In this document: positions 44,731 through 55,189 of the stretch, in pieces
Numbering within the stretch: position 1 is the stretch's first letter
How the letters are laid out: each line of letters opens with the position of its first letter
Source: Pyropia yezoensis
Taxonomy: Eukaryota; Rhodophyta; Bangiophyceae; Bangiales; Bangiaceae
Direction of reading: 5' to 3'
DNA length: 64,000 nucleotides
Assembly: GCA_009829735.1 (NCBI GenBank)
Contig: CM020620.1
Coordinates: 14,815,420-14,879,419 of the forward strand
The notes under the pieces: model-generated
What the model saw: the letters and a program-made list of their open reading frames with translations, nothing else
Database searches by the model: none
What the model was told of the DNA's origin: nothing
Made by a program: the position numbers and the translations under genes

Positions 44731-47700
44731 ATGCTGCTACTACCAAGCGATGACACTGGTTCAACTGTCGCAGAGGACGCGTGTGCTGCGACGTGTAAAT
44801 CCATGCGAATGGGGGCAGAAGGCGAGTCGAGCGAGCCCGCGGACGACGTGGAGGATCACGCCTTGTCCAAGTTGTACTCCCTTGCCGCTCGTCATCATCC
44901 GGGGGAAGTGGATATTGGAGCAGGCGACCTTGGGACCTCGTTGTGCGGGCAAGTGTGGGACTACTACAACGCACTGCCGTGCGCCAGCAACTCCGTGTAT
45001 CACCCTGCAACGTTTGCTTCATCCCACACGCACGTGTCTGCATTTAGGTCTCCTGCAACGAGACAGTTCTTATTCCACGTTTGTACGTCTGGTGGCACTG
45101 GTGTGTCCAAGGGTGAGGTCGCCCGGCTCTATCGCCTTTGTCGACGGGTCGAAGACGGGACCGGCTCAACTACCAGACCCATCAAGGACGCCTTCAAGTC
45201 TCCATCCGCCATCAAGGAGGCTGTTCAGAAGGAGAAGAAGCGACTGTTGCAGTCGCTTGGATGGAAGGAGGCCGACGCTCCTACCGTGCTTGGACCACAG
45301 CGGATCATCTTCCGCAGTGGCATGGCGGAGGTCATGAAGGCAGTCGCCTCGGCACCAGTTGTTCGTTGGGAGCGTGGAGGTGGTACCTGCAACTGTCGCG
45401 AGGGTGTGCGCTACGACCGACCCAACTGTGATACAAGCAAAGACAGTGTGTTGCAAGGCGACCCAAGCAATGTCGAGAGTCCGCGGGTTGAAAGAGGTTG
45501 CCGCGATTGCACTCCTGAACTCGACGAGTGTGGCCAGCCGCGGCTTTTACCGATGCAGAACGACGACGTGTTACGTGACTGCTTCGATGGGAAAGCGTAC
45601 GAGGCCCAGAGAGCCGATGTGCTCAAAGTTCTCGGCATGGGAGCGCTCATGTTGGCCTTGGCTCTTTACTCGGACGGTACTGTCTTGACCACCTCTGGAG
45701 GTAAGACATGCTACTTGCCACCTTTGGCGAATATTGGGTTCATTCTGGAGTATGTGGCGCCACAGCTCCGTCAGCGTTGCGTTGATACGTATGTGCGTCG
45801 CCTTGTATTGTAGAGGTGTTGCATCGACTTGCATTTTGTTGTATGTTGTTGCGTTGCACGATGTGTACCGTACTGACATCGTGTCCGCATATTTGGTCAC
45901 CACCATGCCTTTCCACAGGTGTGTCTGCTTACCCGATAAGAATGAGGATTATGAACTTGTTGTCGCGTGTGCCTGTTTGGGTGACTGTGGCATATGTTCC
46001 ACAGGTGTGGGCAGACTTCCAGAAATGCTCGGCATCCAACGCCGCTGCAGCGCGTGCGCAGGTGTTGCAGCACACGCTCAACCTGGCCTTTGGCGACCTT
46101 ATGCGTGCGAGTCACTTCGGCGTTGCAGTTACCATGCTGGACGGTGCGCAAGGCATTGTATCGCCTCGCGTCGTACTGTATGTCAGTGATCAGCCTGAGG
46201 AACGAGACATTGTGTGTCTGAAGAGGCACGGTACGGCCTTTAGCTGTACACCTTGTATGGCTCCCTTAAGCAGCTGTGGTCGTCGGCCGAGTGTGCCACA
46301 CAAGCAGCGCAACGTGTTGAAGATGGTGGGCAAGCAACTCAAGGGAGCTCGGATGAGAGGGTCCTATGGTGCGGGTGTCGTGATTGATGCAATGGAGATG
46401 AAGTATAGTATCCACTGCATCGTACCTGCACTGGCAGCTTGGGCGGGTCTGGGCTCCGGGTGTCTTCTGCTCTACAAAATATTTGGATTCGACCGCCTGC
46501 ATGTACGTTTACCATTTCGTTTATGTTTGTGTGGGTGGTGTGCTGTTGTTGATTGTGTGTCGCTGTATGTCGCTGTCTTCCGTACGAGGTAACTGTGTAT
46601 GTTTGTCATTCCCTGTATGTTCTTGCCACTTACTAATCATGTACGTGACGAGACAGACGTCCCACCGCAATGCACTCTTTGTTATGGCCTGGTCGTCTCG
46701 TTCGCCAGGTGATCGATCTTGGTATCTGTCGGGATCTGACAAAGGGCGTGTACAACTACGCGAAGGCGACTGCACGACAGGGACTTCTCCTCCATGGGAC
46801 AGACACCGAGTCGATACGTCACGCTAACAAGCGGTACCGTTTCGCGTGCCGCACCAATCACGTCCCCTCTGTGGCCCCCGGCTACTTCATTAAGCCGGGT
46901 GTGTTGCAAGCCACGCTGAAAGGAAAGGAGCACCGCGACGCTGTGCATTTCCTGCCTTTTGCGGTTGCAGGCTTGTTTGGGCGTGGTGCGCCCGGTCGTC
47001 GATTCCATGGGATATTGACATGGAGCATCTGTGAGCTGGCGGCGCTGCTCAGGGACTTCTTCGATCCGCGTGCGAAGACGTGGCGCGATGCCAAGGACCT
47101 GTGCGAGCGGTTTTCAGATTGGGTTGAGAATGACTTCCACGAGCTGTTTGGCGAGACCAACACGAGCAAGGTGCATCGCACTGTATCTCATCTCAAAGAT
47201 GAGTTCTTGTTGCGCGCGAGTGTGATTGACGGCAACACCGGCGCAAACGAGGCGCTGCATAAATACGTGAAGCGGGCCTTCCAGCTCACCAACAAGAACC
47301 GCGGACATGCAGCGCTACACATGGTGTTGGCTGAGCAGATATCGACCCTCATCTCGCCTTTGGAGGCGGAGCAGAAAGCAGTCAGGCGGGAGGGCAACCG
47401 GCGCAGGCGGGTAAGGACACGCGGCAGACCGTGCTCAGCTGGTGACCTCGCTGTTGATCTAAGCATGCATAAGCTCTGCGACGCATTGCAATGTGATGCA
47501 TCTGACTGTGTCGTCTTGCAGTCCGGTGTGTGGCTCTCGGAGGAGGTGCCGCGAAAGGCGGACGGACGTCGGTCGACTTTATGGGCGACAGCCAATCTCA
47601 AGGGCCGTCCATGGTTTGACTGGGTGATCTACCGGGCGTCCGACGGCTCGGAGCGATACGGACGAGCCCGTGTCTTGGTGGTGAGCCTGAGCGGGTCGGT

Positions 47701-47986
47701 CCGCAGAACTGTGGTCGTCGAGCGCGCAGAAGCAACAACTGCAGTACCGGACTGCCCTTTTTCTGCCTATGGGTGCACCCGGCTGCGTTGGGTTCATCAG
47801 CAGGGTTGTACTGAGGCAGACCTTGAAGCCATTGATTTGAGTGCCATTACGAGGGTGCTCTGTGTTGAGCTCGACTGGGACGATTGGGTGACGCGGAACG
47901 GCCTCATCGACTTTCCCACAACGCACCCGATTGATGCACGTGACCTCCACCAGCGACGCTTCTTCGTCAATGCATTTGCTTCTTAG
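44731..47986 (+). CDS. F transposase, large DDE type, 3 exons, 945 aa
   Basis: The exons are 44731-45792, 46005-46502 and 46709-47986. Both introns are phase 0 GT-AG, of 212 and 206 nt. The second splice makes F-D-R-L-H/V-I-D-L-G, a motif usual in CACTA/KDZ/Plavaka-like transposases. Exon 1 has Cys clusters (C220, C222, C233, C257, C260, C267) of zinc-finger type and L-Y-S-D-G-T (D315). Exon 2 has Y-V-S-D-Q-P-E (D416, E419) followed by C-x2-C (435/438). Exon 3 has G-A-N-E-A-L-H (E701) within a conserved-looking NTGANEALHKYVK block. D315, D416 and E701 are my candidate catalytic triad, by position only. ATG 44731 is the first in-frame start, and an upstream exon is possible. The whole frame is open across all exons, so the enzyme may be intact. 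It would cut and rejoin the 18-bp ends. Confidence 0.72.
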
Positions 47987-49150
47987 GCTGCTTTGTCGTC
48001 CGTGTCTTTCAATGTCTTGCTCTGCAATCCTCTGTATACACATAGCATTTGATTGCAACTCGGGAATACTTCCATTCTGTCTTTTCCATACTGTCATTGT
48101 GCACCTCGGGAGTGTGTTCTCTGGTGCTTGCTTGTATGGCCATGTATCGACTTGAATGTTTCTCTCTGAAGCGACTATGAGCGATTGTGCCAAGTGGAAG
48201 TGTGTATGTTGAGCGTCTTGCTCCCGTCGTCATTTTTCCTCACGTTCCATGAGCTGATTTGATGAATCAAGGGCCCTTCTTGGAAAGGGGGTCGACATGG
48301 GCAAGTGAGAGGGCTGGAGGGCGGGTAGGACGGTGGGTCGGACAGCATCCGCAGCTGCGACTGACCATGATTTGAAGGGTCAGACAAAGATTCCGGGAAA
48401 GAGGGGTGGGGATGGCTCAGGACGTAGCAAGGAGAGGCCATCGAGTAAAATCTTCAATCATGGTCGGGTGAGCTCACAGGCTCTTGTTCTCCGCGACTGC
48501 ACCAAGTCGATAGTCCTCCGACTTGGGCAAAGAAACGACCGTATCCCTCACCAAGGATGATTCTCGGGAGGTGCATTGTGTGGGAATGTGAGAGGCGTGC
48601 GAGCCGGGAACCGGATCATCGCTTATGGAGGGTCGTGGTGCGATTTGGGACACGCTGGGTCCAGAATCAGCTCACTGGCGTCGGTAGATGCGCAACTGAG
48701 CATGTTCAGGAGGGGGTGTCAAAAAGTAGCCTCCGTGAATGGAGGCTCGGGCGAGGCTGTGTGGTCAGTCAGATGTCGTGAAACGTCCGGACCGCGCGCG
48801 ATCAAAAGAATTGGTGGACTCTTCTGTGATGTATTTTAAACGAAGATGACACTGGCGGCCGGGCGCGTACGCGTGAAGAACGAAAGGTCGATGTTCCGTC
48901 GTCCGCGACTCGACCAGCTTGTCCGATGCGACTGTCGGAGTCGCGATGGCCAGTGTGTGAGGAGCGGTGGTGTGCATGAGGGATCTGTGTTGCAGCAAAA
49001 TACAAGACGATGCGGCGATACACAAGTCATGACATGTATTGCAGTGGTGCTCTTTTTTGATCGGTGGACGGTCTTCGCGTGATGTTGCAGTACGTTGCAG
49101 TAAAAACGTGTGAAATACAACGCCATGCAGTGTTTGTGATTGAGTTGCAT
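47987..49150. other. F right subterminal region, no gene seen
   Basis: 1.16 kb after the transposase stop. No coding sequence is recognised. It includes a short hairpin GCCTCC/GGAGGC near 48732 and, in the last 100 bp, repeats of GTTGCAGTACGTTGCAGT and a GTGAAATACAAC motif that is the inverted counterpart of the left-end TGTATTTCA motif. Confidence 0.55.
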
Positions 49151-49168
49151 GTGGTTCCGGTCGCCGAC
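49151..49168 (-). repeat. F right terminal inverted repeat
   Basis: GTGGTTCCGGTCGCCGAC, the reverse complement of 36946-36963, followed by GATC (49169-49172). Confidence 0.9.
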
Positions 49169-49172
49169 GATC

Positions 49173-50174
49173 CCACTGGCAGAGATCACGGCCATGCCGG
49201 TCGTGTCAGCCTTCCTAGATCACTGGGTTGCCGCGTATGGCATCCCAGATAGTACACTATCGGACAATGGACCGCAATTTGCGTTTGTACTGTTTCAGGG
49301 AGTGCTGGATATGTTGGGGGTTAAGGCAAACTATGCCACCCCCTACCACCCACAAACTAATGGGCAGGTGGAGCGCTTCAACAAAACTATTGTTAGGCAG
49401 CTGCGCCACTATGTGAGTGAGCACGTGAAGACGTGGGACCAATACATTTCTATTCTTACTACTGCCTACAATTCGCAGGTTCACTCATCTACCGGGAAAG
49501 TACCCCTCGCTTTTGTGACCCCCCGTCGCGTGCGGTCTATTGCCGTGCGGCGGTCGCTCCCAACTAGGGAGGATGGTGGCAGTACGCCTACTCCTACTGA
49601 GATTAAGGCGGAGTTCGCTGCTAGGCTTGAAAACCTCATCCCTAAAGTCAGGGCTGAGATGGACAAAGCACAAAAGCGCTACAAGCGTACCTTTGACAAA
49701 AAGGTGCGCAATGCTAAGCATGTCCCCGAGCAGGGTGACTGGGTGCTGGTGCACTCGCACACCCCAACTGGGGGTAAGTTGGTATTCCAGACGAAGGGGC
49801 CGTACCAGGTCCTTCGTACTGATGGGCGTCGCTTCACCATCGAAAGTGACGATGGGGTCTGCAAAGTGAACGGACAGGACGTGGTCAAAGTTGCACCACC
49901 GCCTGCAGGCGACCCAGCTTGGGCGCGTGCTTTGGAAGCGTGGCGCCTCCCCTTACTGCCTTCGGCCAAACAGGGCCCGCAGGAGTACGTGTTCGATAAG
50001 TTCATCGACCACGGATGGGATGAAGACACTGACCGCCTCATGTTGAGGGTGCGTTGGTTTGGCTACAAAGCCAAGGACGATACGTGGGAGTATGTGGAGG
50101 ACCTTCCCGCTGAGAAGGTCCGGGCGTACTGTGCCCGGAATGAGATAGACCCTAACAGCCCTCCCTCAACGTGA
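49173..50174 (+). pseudogene. Element B pol, 3' part: integrase core end and chromo-like domain
   Basis: This continues the integrase core after F. It holds D-N-G-P-Q-F (near 49265), H-P-Q-T-N-G-Q-V-E-R-F-N, and the G-D-W-V-L-V type SH3-like tail (near 49735). A chromo-like domain (F-I-D-H-G-W...L-R-V-R-W-F-G-Y...D-D-T-W-E) lies at 50000-50095. Such tails place chromovirus integration complexes on chromatin marks. It ends at 50174, 111 bp from the end of the antisense frame. Confidence 0.88.
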
Positions 50175-50285
50175 GGGAAGGCCGAGCAACAGTGCCAAGA
50201 GAGTGCTTCAAGTCGAAGTGGTACGCAGAGTGGCTTTTAACTACAGCCCTAACCCTCACACTCTCACAACAAAGGCAGCTGCCAA

Positions 50286-52229
50286 CTAGGCACGCATGCT
50301 AGACTCTCCCACTCCACGGCCCTCGCCCTCACCTGGAGGCGAGCGGCGAGACCCACGGCGATAACGCTCCCCACCAGTCGGCGGGGCCGGCGGCTCCAAG
50401 TCGGAACCGCCGCGCCCTTCACGGTCGCGCAAGTGGCGCCGACCGTGGCTACTCTTCTGCCTGGTCTTGCGCGCAAGTTTGCGACGCAGACGCTGGACAG
50501 ACTCCGTCTCCGACGGGGTAGAGGACTCCGAGACGGAGTACGACAACTCGTCTTCCGACACGGAGGGAGAGCGCCGCGAGTGTCGGCGACGACGGCGAGG
50601 AGGCGAGTATGCCCGGCTCGCGCGACGTTTGCCACGCCCAAGTGGTGCTGGCTGGGGCATAATAGCCCCAATACGAGCCAACTCGGCTGTCATAAACTCC
50701 GCCACCGACTCGCAACTCGCGGTCGCCACTGCAGTACGAACGCACTCCTCAAGTTGAGGAGTCTCGGAACTTTGGAGGGTCGCGGTCGACGCGGCCAACC
50801 AGGAAATGGTGCGCACCAACGTGGTGATCATCATCTCTGAGGTTAGAGGCGTGGGCGGTAACACCAACTTGGGGTATACCGTCAGGAGGGTGGCCCCCAA
50901 GTTGGGGGACACCGGGGTGGATGACTCCACGGCCACGCTGATCGGGATGTTCCCGTGAGGCTGGAAAGGAACAGGAGGAAGCGGAGGGGCACGCCGAGGT
51001 GGCGGTACCCGGGTGTAACTGCGACCCCGACTTGGGGCCCCCGCAGTGGGTTGAGTCATATGGTCATCATAGGACGGCACGGCCATAACTATGGGCTTGT
51101 CCGGGGGTGGCGCAGTGTGGCGATCTACCCCCGGGGCATACGGGTAGTCCCCGATGCCCAACCCCTCTCGTAGGACCACACGGCCGTCGTGAAGTTCACG
51201 AGCGACCCACACGAACTGGCGAAGTGCGCCATTGTCCTTAGGCCCACGAGTGGGGAGGCGCAACTTGTGCTCAATGCTCTCCCACTCGATGAACTTGTGG
51301 AGGCGGAGCATCTCCTCAAGTAGAGTGAGTTGTCCTGATGAGCACCCCTCAGCAACTAGCTGAGGGGTGAGCTGTTCCAAATCTTGGATGAGCCGGAGGG
51401 GGAGATGCCAGAGCATCCCCCGCCGCTGAAAACAGGACACCCAGGTCGACATGACCTCGAGGAGCCACTGGGTGGCCAACATGGCCCACACCAGGTGATC
51501 AGGGCCAGCCGTCAACATGACGGAGCCGAAGTGGTCAAGCAACCGTGGCAGCAACGCCGGGAACCCGTAGGGGACCTCGACTTGAGGCCACCACTCGGGC
51601 TTCTTCGGATAGTACTGCTCCTTACTGGCAGCAGACTGTTGAGGAAACTCAAGTTGAGCCAAGGTCACCAAGTAGGGACCTCGTCGGAAGTCTTTCTCCA
51701 TCCGCACATCAAAGTGATGAGTATGCGGATCGGCCTCGTGGAGGTACGGGGGGCGAGTTGCCACAGCGTCCCACGTGAGGGTCGGCAAGTCGCCGGGACC
51801 CGGGATAGGTCCCCCGCGGTCCACCATGGCCTTGGCACGCTGGACGTCTTCGACCTCCTCGTCGTCCAGGAAGGCAAACTGGTCCGTCCTGAAGCCGGCA
51901 GGGAACCCGACCCTACGGGGATACTTCTCCCGTAGGCGGACCCATACCCGACCCATCGCTGCGCCAAGTCGGCCACAGCGAAGAACAGTCAACCCCTCCT
52001 CATAGAGAGGCCAAGTGGGGTAAAACCACCGCCCCAAGGCCTCACGCGGGACAACTTGTCCCGCCTCCGGGGGAGACCCCGCCGTCAACCCAAAGCCGGG
52101 TGACGCGGGAGTCCCATCCCCCGGAGCGATCGCGGAGCCCCCGCCGGAAGTCCCGGCGGGTGCTGCACCGTAGGTGGTGTCCTCCATACGCTCATCTAGA
52201 GAGTCCGTCTCCACTCCCGGGGTCGCCAT
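50286..52229 (-). CDS. Element B antisense ORF protein (647 aa), function unknown
   Basis: An uninterrupted reading frame on the strand opposite to gag-pol. I prefer ATG 52229 (MATPGVETDSLDERMED), because the residues that follow resemble the acidic start of the element C counterpart; the frame stays open to an ATG at 52400. After a Gly/Pro-rich N-terminus comes a folded-looking region with F-D-V-R-M-E-K-D and then L-D-H-F-G-S-V. Next come R-R-G-M-L-W-H-L-P, L-E-Q-L and F-I-E-W-E-S, the same ordered motifs as in 9380-11827. A second helical block (T-L-V-R-T-I-S-W-L) follows, and the C-terminus is Arg/Ser-rich, RS-like, with a basic and acidic mix. No catalytic signature is recognised. It is convergent with pol. 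A regulator, particle component or RNA-binding factor would all be guesses. Confidence 0.72.
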   Translation of the reverse strand: MATPGVETDSLDERMEDTTYGAAPAGTSGGGSAIAPGDGTPASPGFGLTAGSPPEAGQVVPREALGRWFYPTWPLYEEGLTVLRCGRLGAAMGRVWVRLREKYPRRVGFPAGFRTDQFAFLDDEEVEDVQRAKAMVDRGGPIPGPGDLPTLTWDAVATRPPYLHEADPHTHHFDVRMEKDFRRGPYLVTLAQLEFPQQSAASKEQYYPKKPEWWPQVEVPYGFPALLPRLLDHFGSVMLTAGPDHLVWAMLATQWLLEVMSTWVSCFQRRGMLWHLPLRLIQDLEQLTPQLVAEGCSSGQLTLLEEMLRLHKFIEWESIEHKLRLPTRGPKDNGALRQFVWVARELHDGRVVLREGLGIGDYPYAPGVDRHTAPPPDKPIVMAVPSYDDHMTQPTAGAPSRGRSYTRVPPPRRAPPLPPVPFQPHGNIPISVAVESSTPVSPNLGATLLTVYPKLVLPPTPLTSEMMITTLVRTISWLAASTATLQSSETPQLEECVRTAVATASCESVAEFMTAELARIGAIMPQPAPLGRGKRRASRAYSPPRRRRRHSRRSPSVSEDELSYSVSESSTPSETESVQRLRRKLARKTRQKSSHGRRHLRDREGRGGSDLEPPAPPTGGERYRRGSRRSPPGEGEGRGVGESSMRA

Positions 52230-52554
52230 GGCTCTCCCCAAGTTGGGTAGAGACGCTCTGGCTATCGCGGCACGAGACCCGCCTCGAGTTGAGGGGGACT
52301 CGGATCGTGGGTATACGGGTGGCCTCCCCAGCGTGGGGCGGCCCAGTGGAAGGTGAAGGGGAGGTGGTGGTGATGGTGAAGTGTGATCTGAGGAGAGCAA
52401 GCTGCCGAGTGGGCAAGCTTGAGGAGAGGGGCGGTCAACGTGACCGCCTCCACATCCGCGTTACGTACTCGATGGGGGACAGCAAGTCGCGCCCCCAACG
52501 CCGAGACGTGCGTTTACGCACCCCCTCACAGGGCCGACCGGGTCGGTCGGAACT
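52230..52554. other. Element B leader of the antisense reading frame
   Basis: 325 bp between the preferred start of the antisense protein and the polypurine tract. The antisense frame is open through half of it. A promoter for the antisense transcript is expected here or in the 3' LTR; no motif is clear. Confidence 0.4.
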
Positions 52555-52567
52555 GAGGAGAGGGGAG
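52555..52567 (+). other. Element B polypurine tract
   Basis: GAGGAGAGGGGAG directly abuts the 3' LTR. Confidence 0.8.
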
Positions 52568-53036
52568 TGTGGCAGTATTGACCCCCAGGTAGGGGGGCAA
52601 CACGTGCCATGCAAGGGGCGGCAGGCCACTAGCCTGATCCGTTCCTCCCCCTGCATTTGGGTCCATATTCCCTAAGTTTGGGATAGTTAGCTTAGTAGTA
52701 AATCCAACTTGGATTTGAGGGTTTTCTGCATTTATCGTCTTGAATTTTCGTGTGGCCCGGTGGGCAGGTGCTGGGGTGGGAGATTCTGAGTGGCGAGATT
52801 CTGAGTGGACCCTAGGGGGATAAGGGGAGGGACAGCGGGGCTTGGCCCTGCGTGCCCGTCCCGACCAAGAAACTGTTGGACCACACACCATCCTCTTGTT
52901 TGTCCGTGGGGGGTTTGCCCCACAACAGGGACAGAGTGTGTGCGACTTGCACTTCTTCCGGTTCCCCCGACACGGGAGGCAGCCCTTGCACACCGCCCCA
53001 ACTTGGGTGCCGTGTGTGCATGTGGTTTTTGCCACA
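52568..53036 (+). repeat. Element B 3' LTR
   Basis: A 469-bp LTR matching 32246-32714 with about six differences, followed by ATCAC (53037-53041). Confidence 0.94.
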
Positions 53037-53327
53037 ATCACGGACACCGCGGCAGGCGAGGTGGCCGGCACCGTGGGCACCGGGACAGGCGGGGTGGCCA
53101 CCGCCACACTCTTGACCGCCGCGCCGGCCGTAGCCACTGGAGCCGACGCCACCGGCGCCGTCGCAGTCGCGGTCACCCGCGCCGCCCCCCCCCCCCCCCA
53201 ACCCAAAACGCAACGTCGTCGCCGCCATCGCCGTCCACGTCGCCGTCGCTGTGCTTGCCGCCGCTGCTGCCGTCGACACCGCCGGTGTCGCCGCAGCTGC
53301 CGCCGCGGTCGCTACCGCCGTTGCCGT

Positions 53328-53379
53328 CTGTAAGGACTAAATCCTTACAGCGTAATTCCTCCTGACTAGCTCAGAATTA
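53328..53379. repeat. Two adjacent small palindromes
   Basis: CTGTAAGGA/TCCTTACAG around a CTAAA loop (53328-53350), then GTAATTC...GAATTAC (53352-53379). Both lie where E1 changes from GCC-rich to ordinary composition, so they may mark the edge of an old insertion in E1. Confidence 0.55.
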
Positions 53380-53617
53380 CCCACGGACCGGCGGATTAAA
53401 TCTCAGCCGACAACCACGGTGGTCAAGATTTGCCCGCGGCCGAGCGGATTCTGGCGCCCTCTTTTGATCCTAGATATTCAAGGTTCAACTCTACGTGTCC
53501 CTGTGATGACAACGCACCATGACGCTGGCGGCTCTACGTTGACGCCAGCGCGGACACGACAACGTAGCATGGCGGCGCGTCAATGAAGCCGACACCGAGG
53601 CGGCTTGACACCGAATG

Positions 53618-53690
53618 TAGAGGCCTCCATCCGAGGCCTCAATCCAGGGCCTCCATCCGGGGCCTCCATCCACAGCCTCCATCCGGACCA
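53618..53690. repeat. Minisatellite, about 15-bp unit, five copies
   Basis: Repeats of GGCCTCCATCCGGG-like units with one or two changes each. Confidence 0.75.
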
Positions 53691-54581
53691 ATCCGAGACC
53701 GCCATCCGTGGTTCCAGAGGGTCCCGTGGCCACGCCAAGCACCCGTGCCGACGCCGGGTCCTCGGACGGCCATGGAACCCCTCTGAAAACGTCCAGTGAG
53801 AGAGGGGGCGACCGCCCCCACCGATTTCGAGGCTCCTGGTGCCCAACTTTTGAGGGACTACGCGGAGGGCCTTCTGAGAGACCCGCGAGGGTACATGTAC
53901 GAAGTGGTCGAGGGCGAGGGCAGACAGAGGGGGGAGGCAGACCAGGAACCATTGAACCCGAGACCCCAAACAAAGACCACTTTACCTTCGACCACCTGCC
54001 CACCGTCGTCAAGCTCACCCCCACTGCACACCCCCACACCCTCGACACCCTTCTTCTTCCCCGGGCCCTCCACCGCTCCCCCAAGAGTACGCGACCGTCG
54101 CCCTTAGCGTGTGCTGTGTGAAGTGGGCGCGAGGTTAGAGGGTGCGTGCGTGCGCGAGTGTCCGAGTGCCTACCCGCCGACTGACCCTGCACCGGCCTTG
54201 TTGCCGGCGCCGCTGCCGCCATTGCGGCCGCCGTCGCGCCGCTGTCGCTGTCGCCGCCGCCGTCGATGCTGCCGTCGATGCTGCCGACGATGCTGCCGTC
54301 GTCGACGCCGGCCGCGGCACCGCTCCCCCCCCCCGACGTGTCGTGGCCCTCCCCACGTGTTGTAATCGCTCTCCAGTTGATGCGCGTCCTGGCATGGTCT
54401 CCCGAAACGGACCCGCCACCGCTCATGTGTGGCGCATTACGCTGGGGCATACCGTCAAGGCACCTGATTGGCTCGGGACTGTGGCCCGAAGGTTCTCAGG
54501 GGAATGAGAAAAGACCGCTCCGTGTATCTTTTTTTTTGCAACGTACCACATATACACGTCCACTATTAACGGGACGCACAA

Positions 54582-55189
54582 TATAAGCCCGCTCTTCTGG
54601 CTATGGCCTCTCTGAGAGGGGTGAATCAGGGTCGAGCACGAGTGCTATTAGGCCAGATCAAGGTTTGCCCGCGCGCGCACTCCCGGATCCGTCGCCAACA
54701 GGCGGTCCGCGGCGCTGGTGCAGTGGCGCTGCTGCACCGGTCCAGTCGCTGTGCCGTCTTCCTGGGGATATCTCAATAAGCCGGAGGACAACAAAGACAG
54801 GACGGACGTATTTTCACACTAGCAGTTTACGCATGATGGGGCATGTGCACGGTGGAGGGGCGGCCGAAAGCAGCATTAAACCACGCTGACCCCTTCCCCC
54901 TGCTCCTGGCATCCTCTCTCAAAGCGGACGGCACTCGTGGACGTAGAGAAGCGCAAGGTGGAGCTATCCGAGCCGTGAACACCCTGCCGCGGGCGACGCG
55001 GCAAGCACGTGTGACGTGCCGTGCGATGCGCGAACGAGCGCGGCGCAGAGCAGCCCGCGGTCGCAGACGGTGTTGACGCAGAAGGCGCACAGGATGAAAG
55101 GATACCGAAAACCAATATATGGCCTCGTTTTAATCTCCCCGTTAGTCCACGTGGGTGTGTATGCCCTGACGCTTCTGTCCGAACAAAAC
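54582..55189. other. Spacer between E1 and E2, no gene seen
   Basis: About 600 bp after the TA at the E1 right end. Mixed composition. No conserved frame or repeat is recognised. Confidence 0.5.

Larger units (their letters stand above)
36946..49168. mobile_element. F: 12.2-kb DNA transposon with 18-bp TIRs, two divergent genes
   Basis: Its ends are perfect 18-bp inverted repeats, GTCGGCGACCGGAACCAC at 36946-36963 and its reverse complement at 49151-49168, flanked by GATC. It interrupts the integrase of element B cleanly: retroelement coding stops at ...T-R-A-I and resumes with P-L-A-E-I-T. Inside are a plus-strand, three-exon, 945-residue DDE-type transposase and a minus-strand gene of at least six exons, transcribed away from each other from about 43.8-44.7 kb. 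Near both ends are copies of a TGTATTTCA motif. It lies in a retroelement with LTR divergence near 1 percent, so it moved after that. Superfamily not settled: the transposase has the layout of large CACTA/KDZ/Plavaka-like enzymes. Confidence 0.85.
32246..53036 (+). mobile_element. Element B: Ty3-type LTR retrotransposon split by DNA transposon F
   Basis: A plus-strand Ty3/gypsy element with 469-bp LTRs (32246-32714 and 52568-53036) that differ at about six positions by eye, and an ATCAC duplication on both sides (32241-32245 and 53037-53041). Removing F leaves about 8.6 kb. Order: 5' LTR, primer-binding site, gag, pol, convergent antisense reading frame, polypurine tract, 3' LTR. F sits in the integrase core. 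Gag carries an internal deletion relative to element A, and there is about one further break in pol. Intermediate age, between C and D. Confidence 0.93.
6405..54581. mobile_element. E1: non-coding TIR DNA element split by Ty3 elements D and B
   Basis: The left end (from 6405) and the right end (to 54581) are imperfect inverted repeats of about 65-75 bp. They begin TGTGCGTCCCG and continue through GTGGACG, a GTTGCA block and AAAAAGATACA(T/C)GGAG to TTTTCTC. TA lies just outside both ends (6403-6404 and 54582-54583), as expected for a TA target duplication. E1's own DNA is 6405-7024, 31057-32245 and about 53042-54581, roughly 3.3 kb; the rest is element D (with C inside it) and element B (with F inside it). 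No transposase is visible. The body is CCG/GCC-repeat-rich and resembles E2. The superfamily is uncertain, although the TA target and TIRs would suit a Tc/mariner-like or related cut-and-paste system. Confidence 0.7.
53042..54581. repeat. E1 right arm
   Basis: 1.5 kb of E1 after element B. It continues the Ala-codon-rich repeat, contains a poly-C run near 53187, two adjacent small palindromes at 53328-53379, a 15-bp minisatellite near 53618-53690, and a GCC-rich block near 54200-54330. It ends with the right TIR (about 54505-54581). The last 240 bp align with E2 (57040-57280), sharing GGGGCATACCGTCAAGGCAC and TGTGGCCCGAAGGTTCTC. No gene is accepted. Confidence 0.65.
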
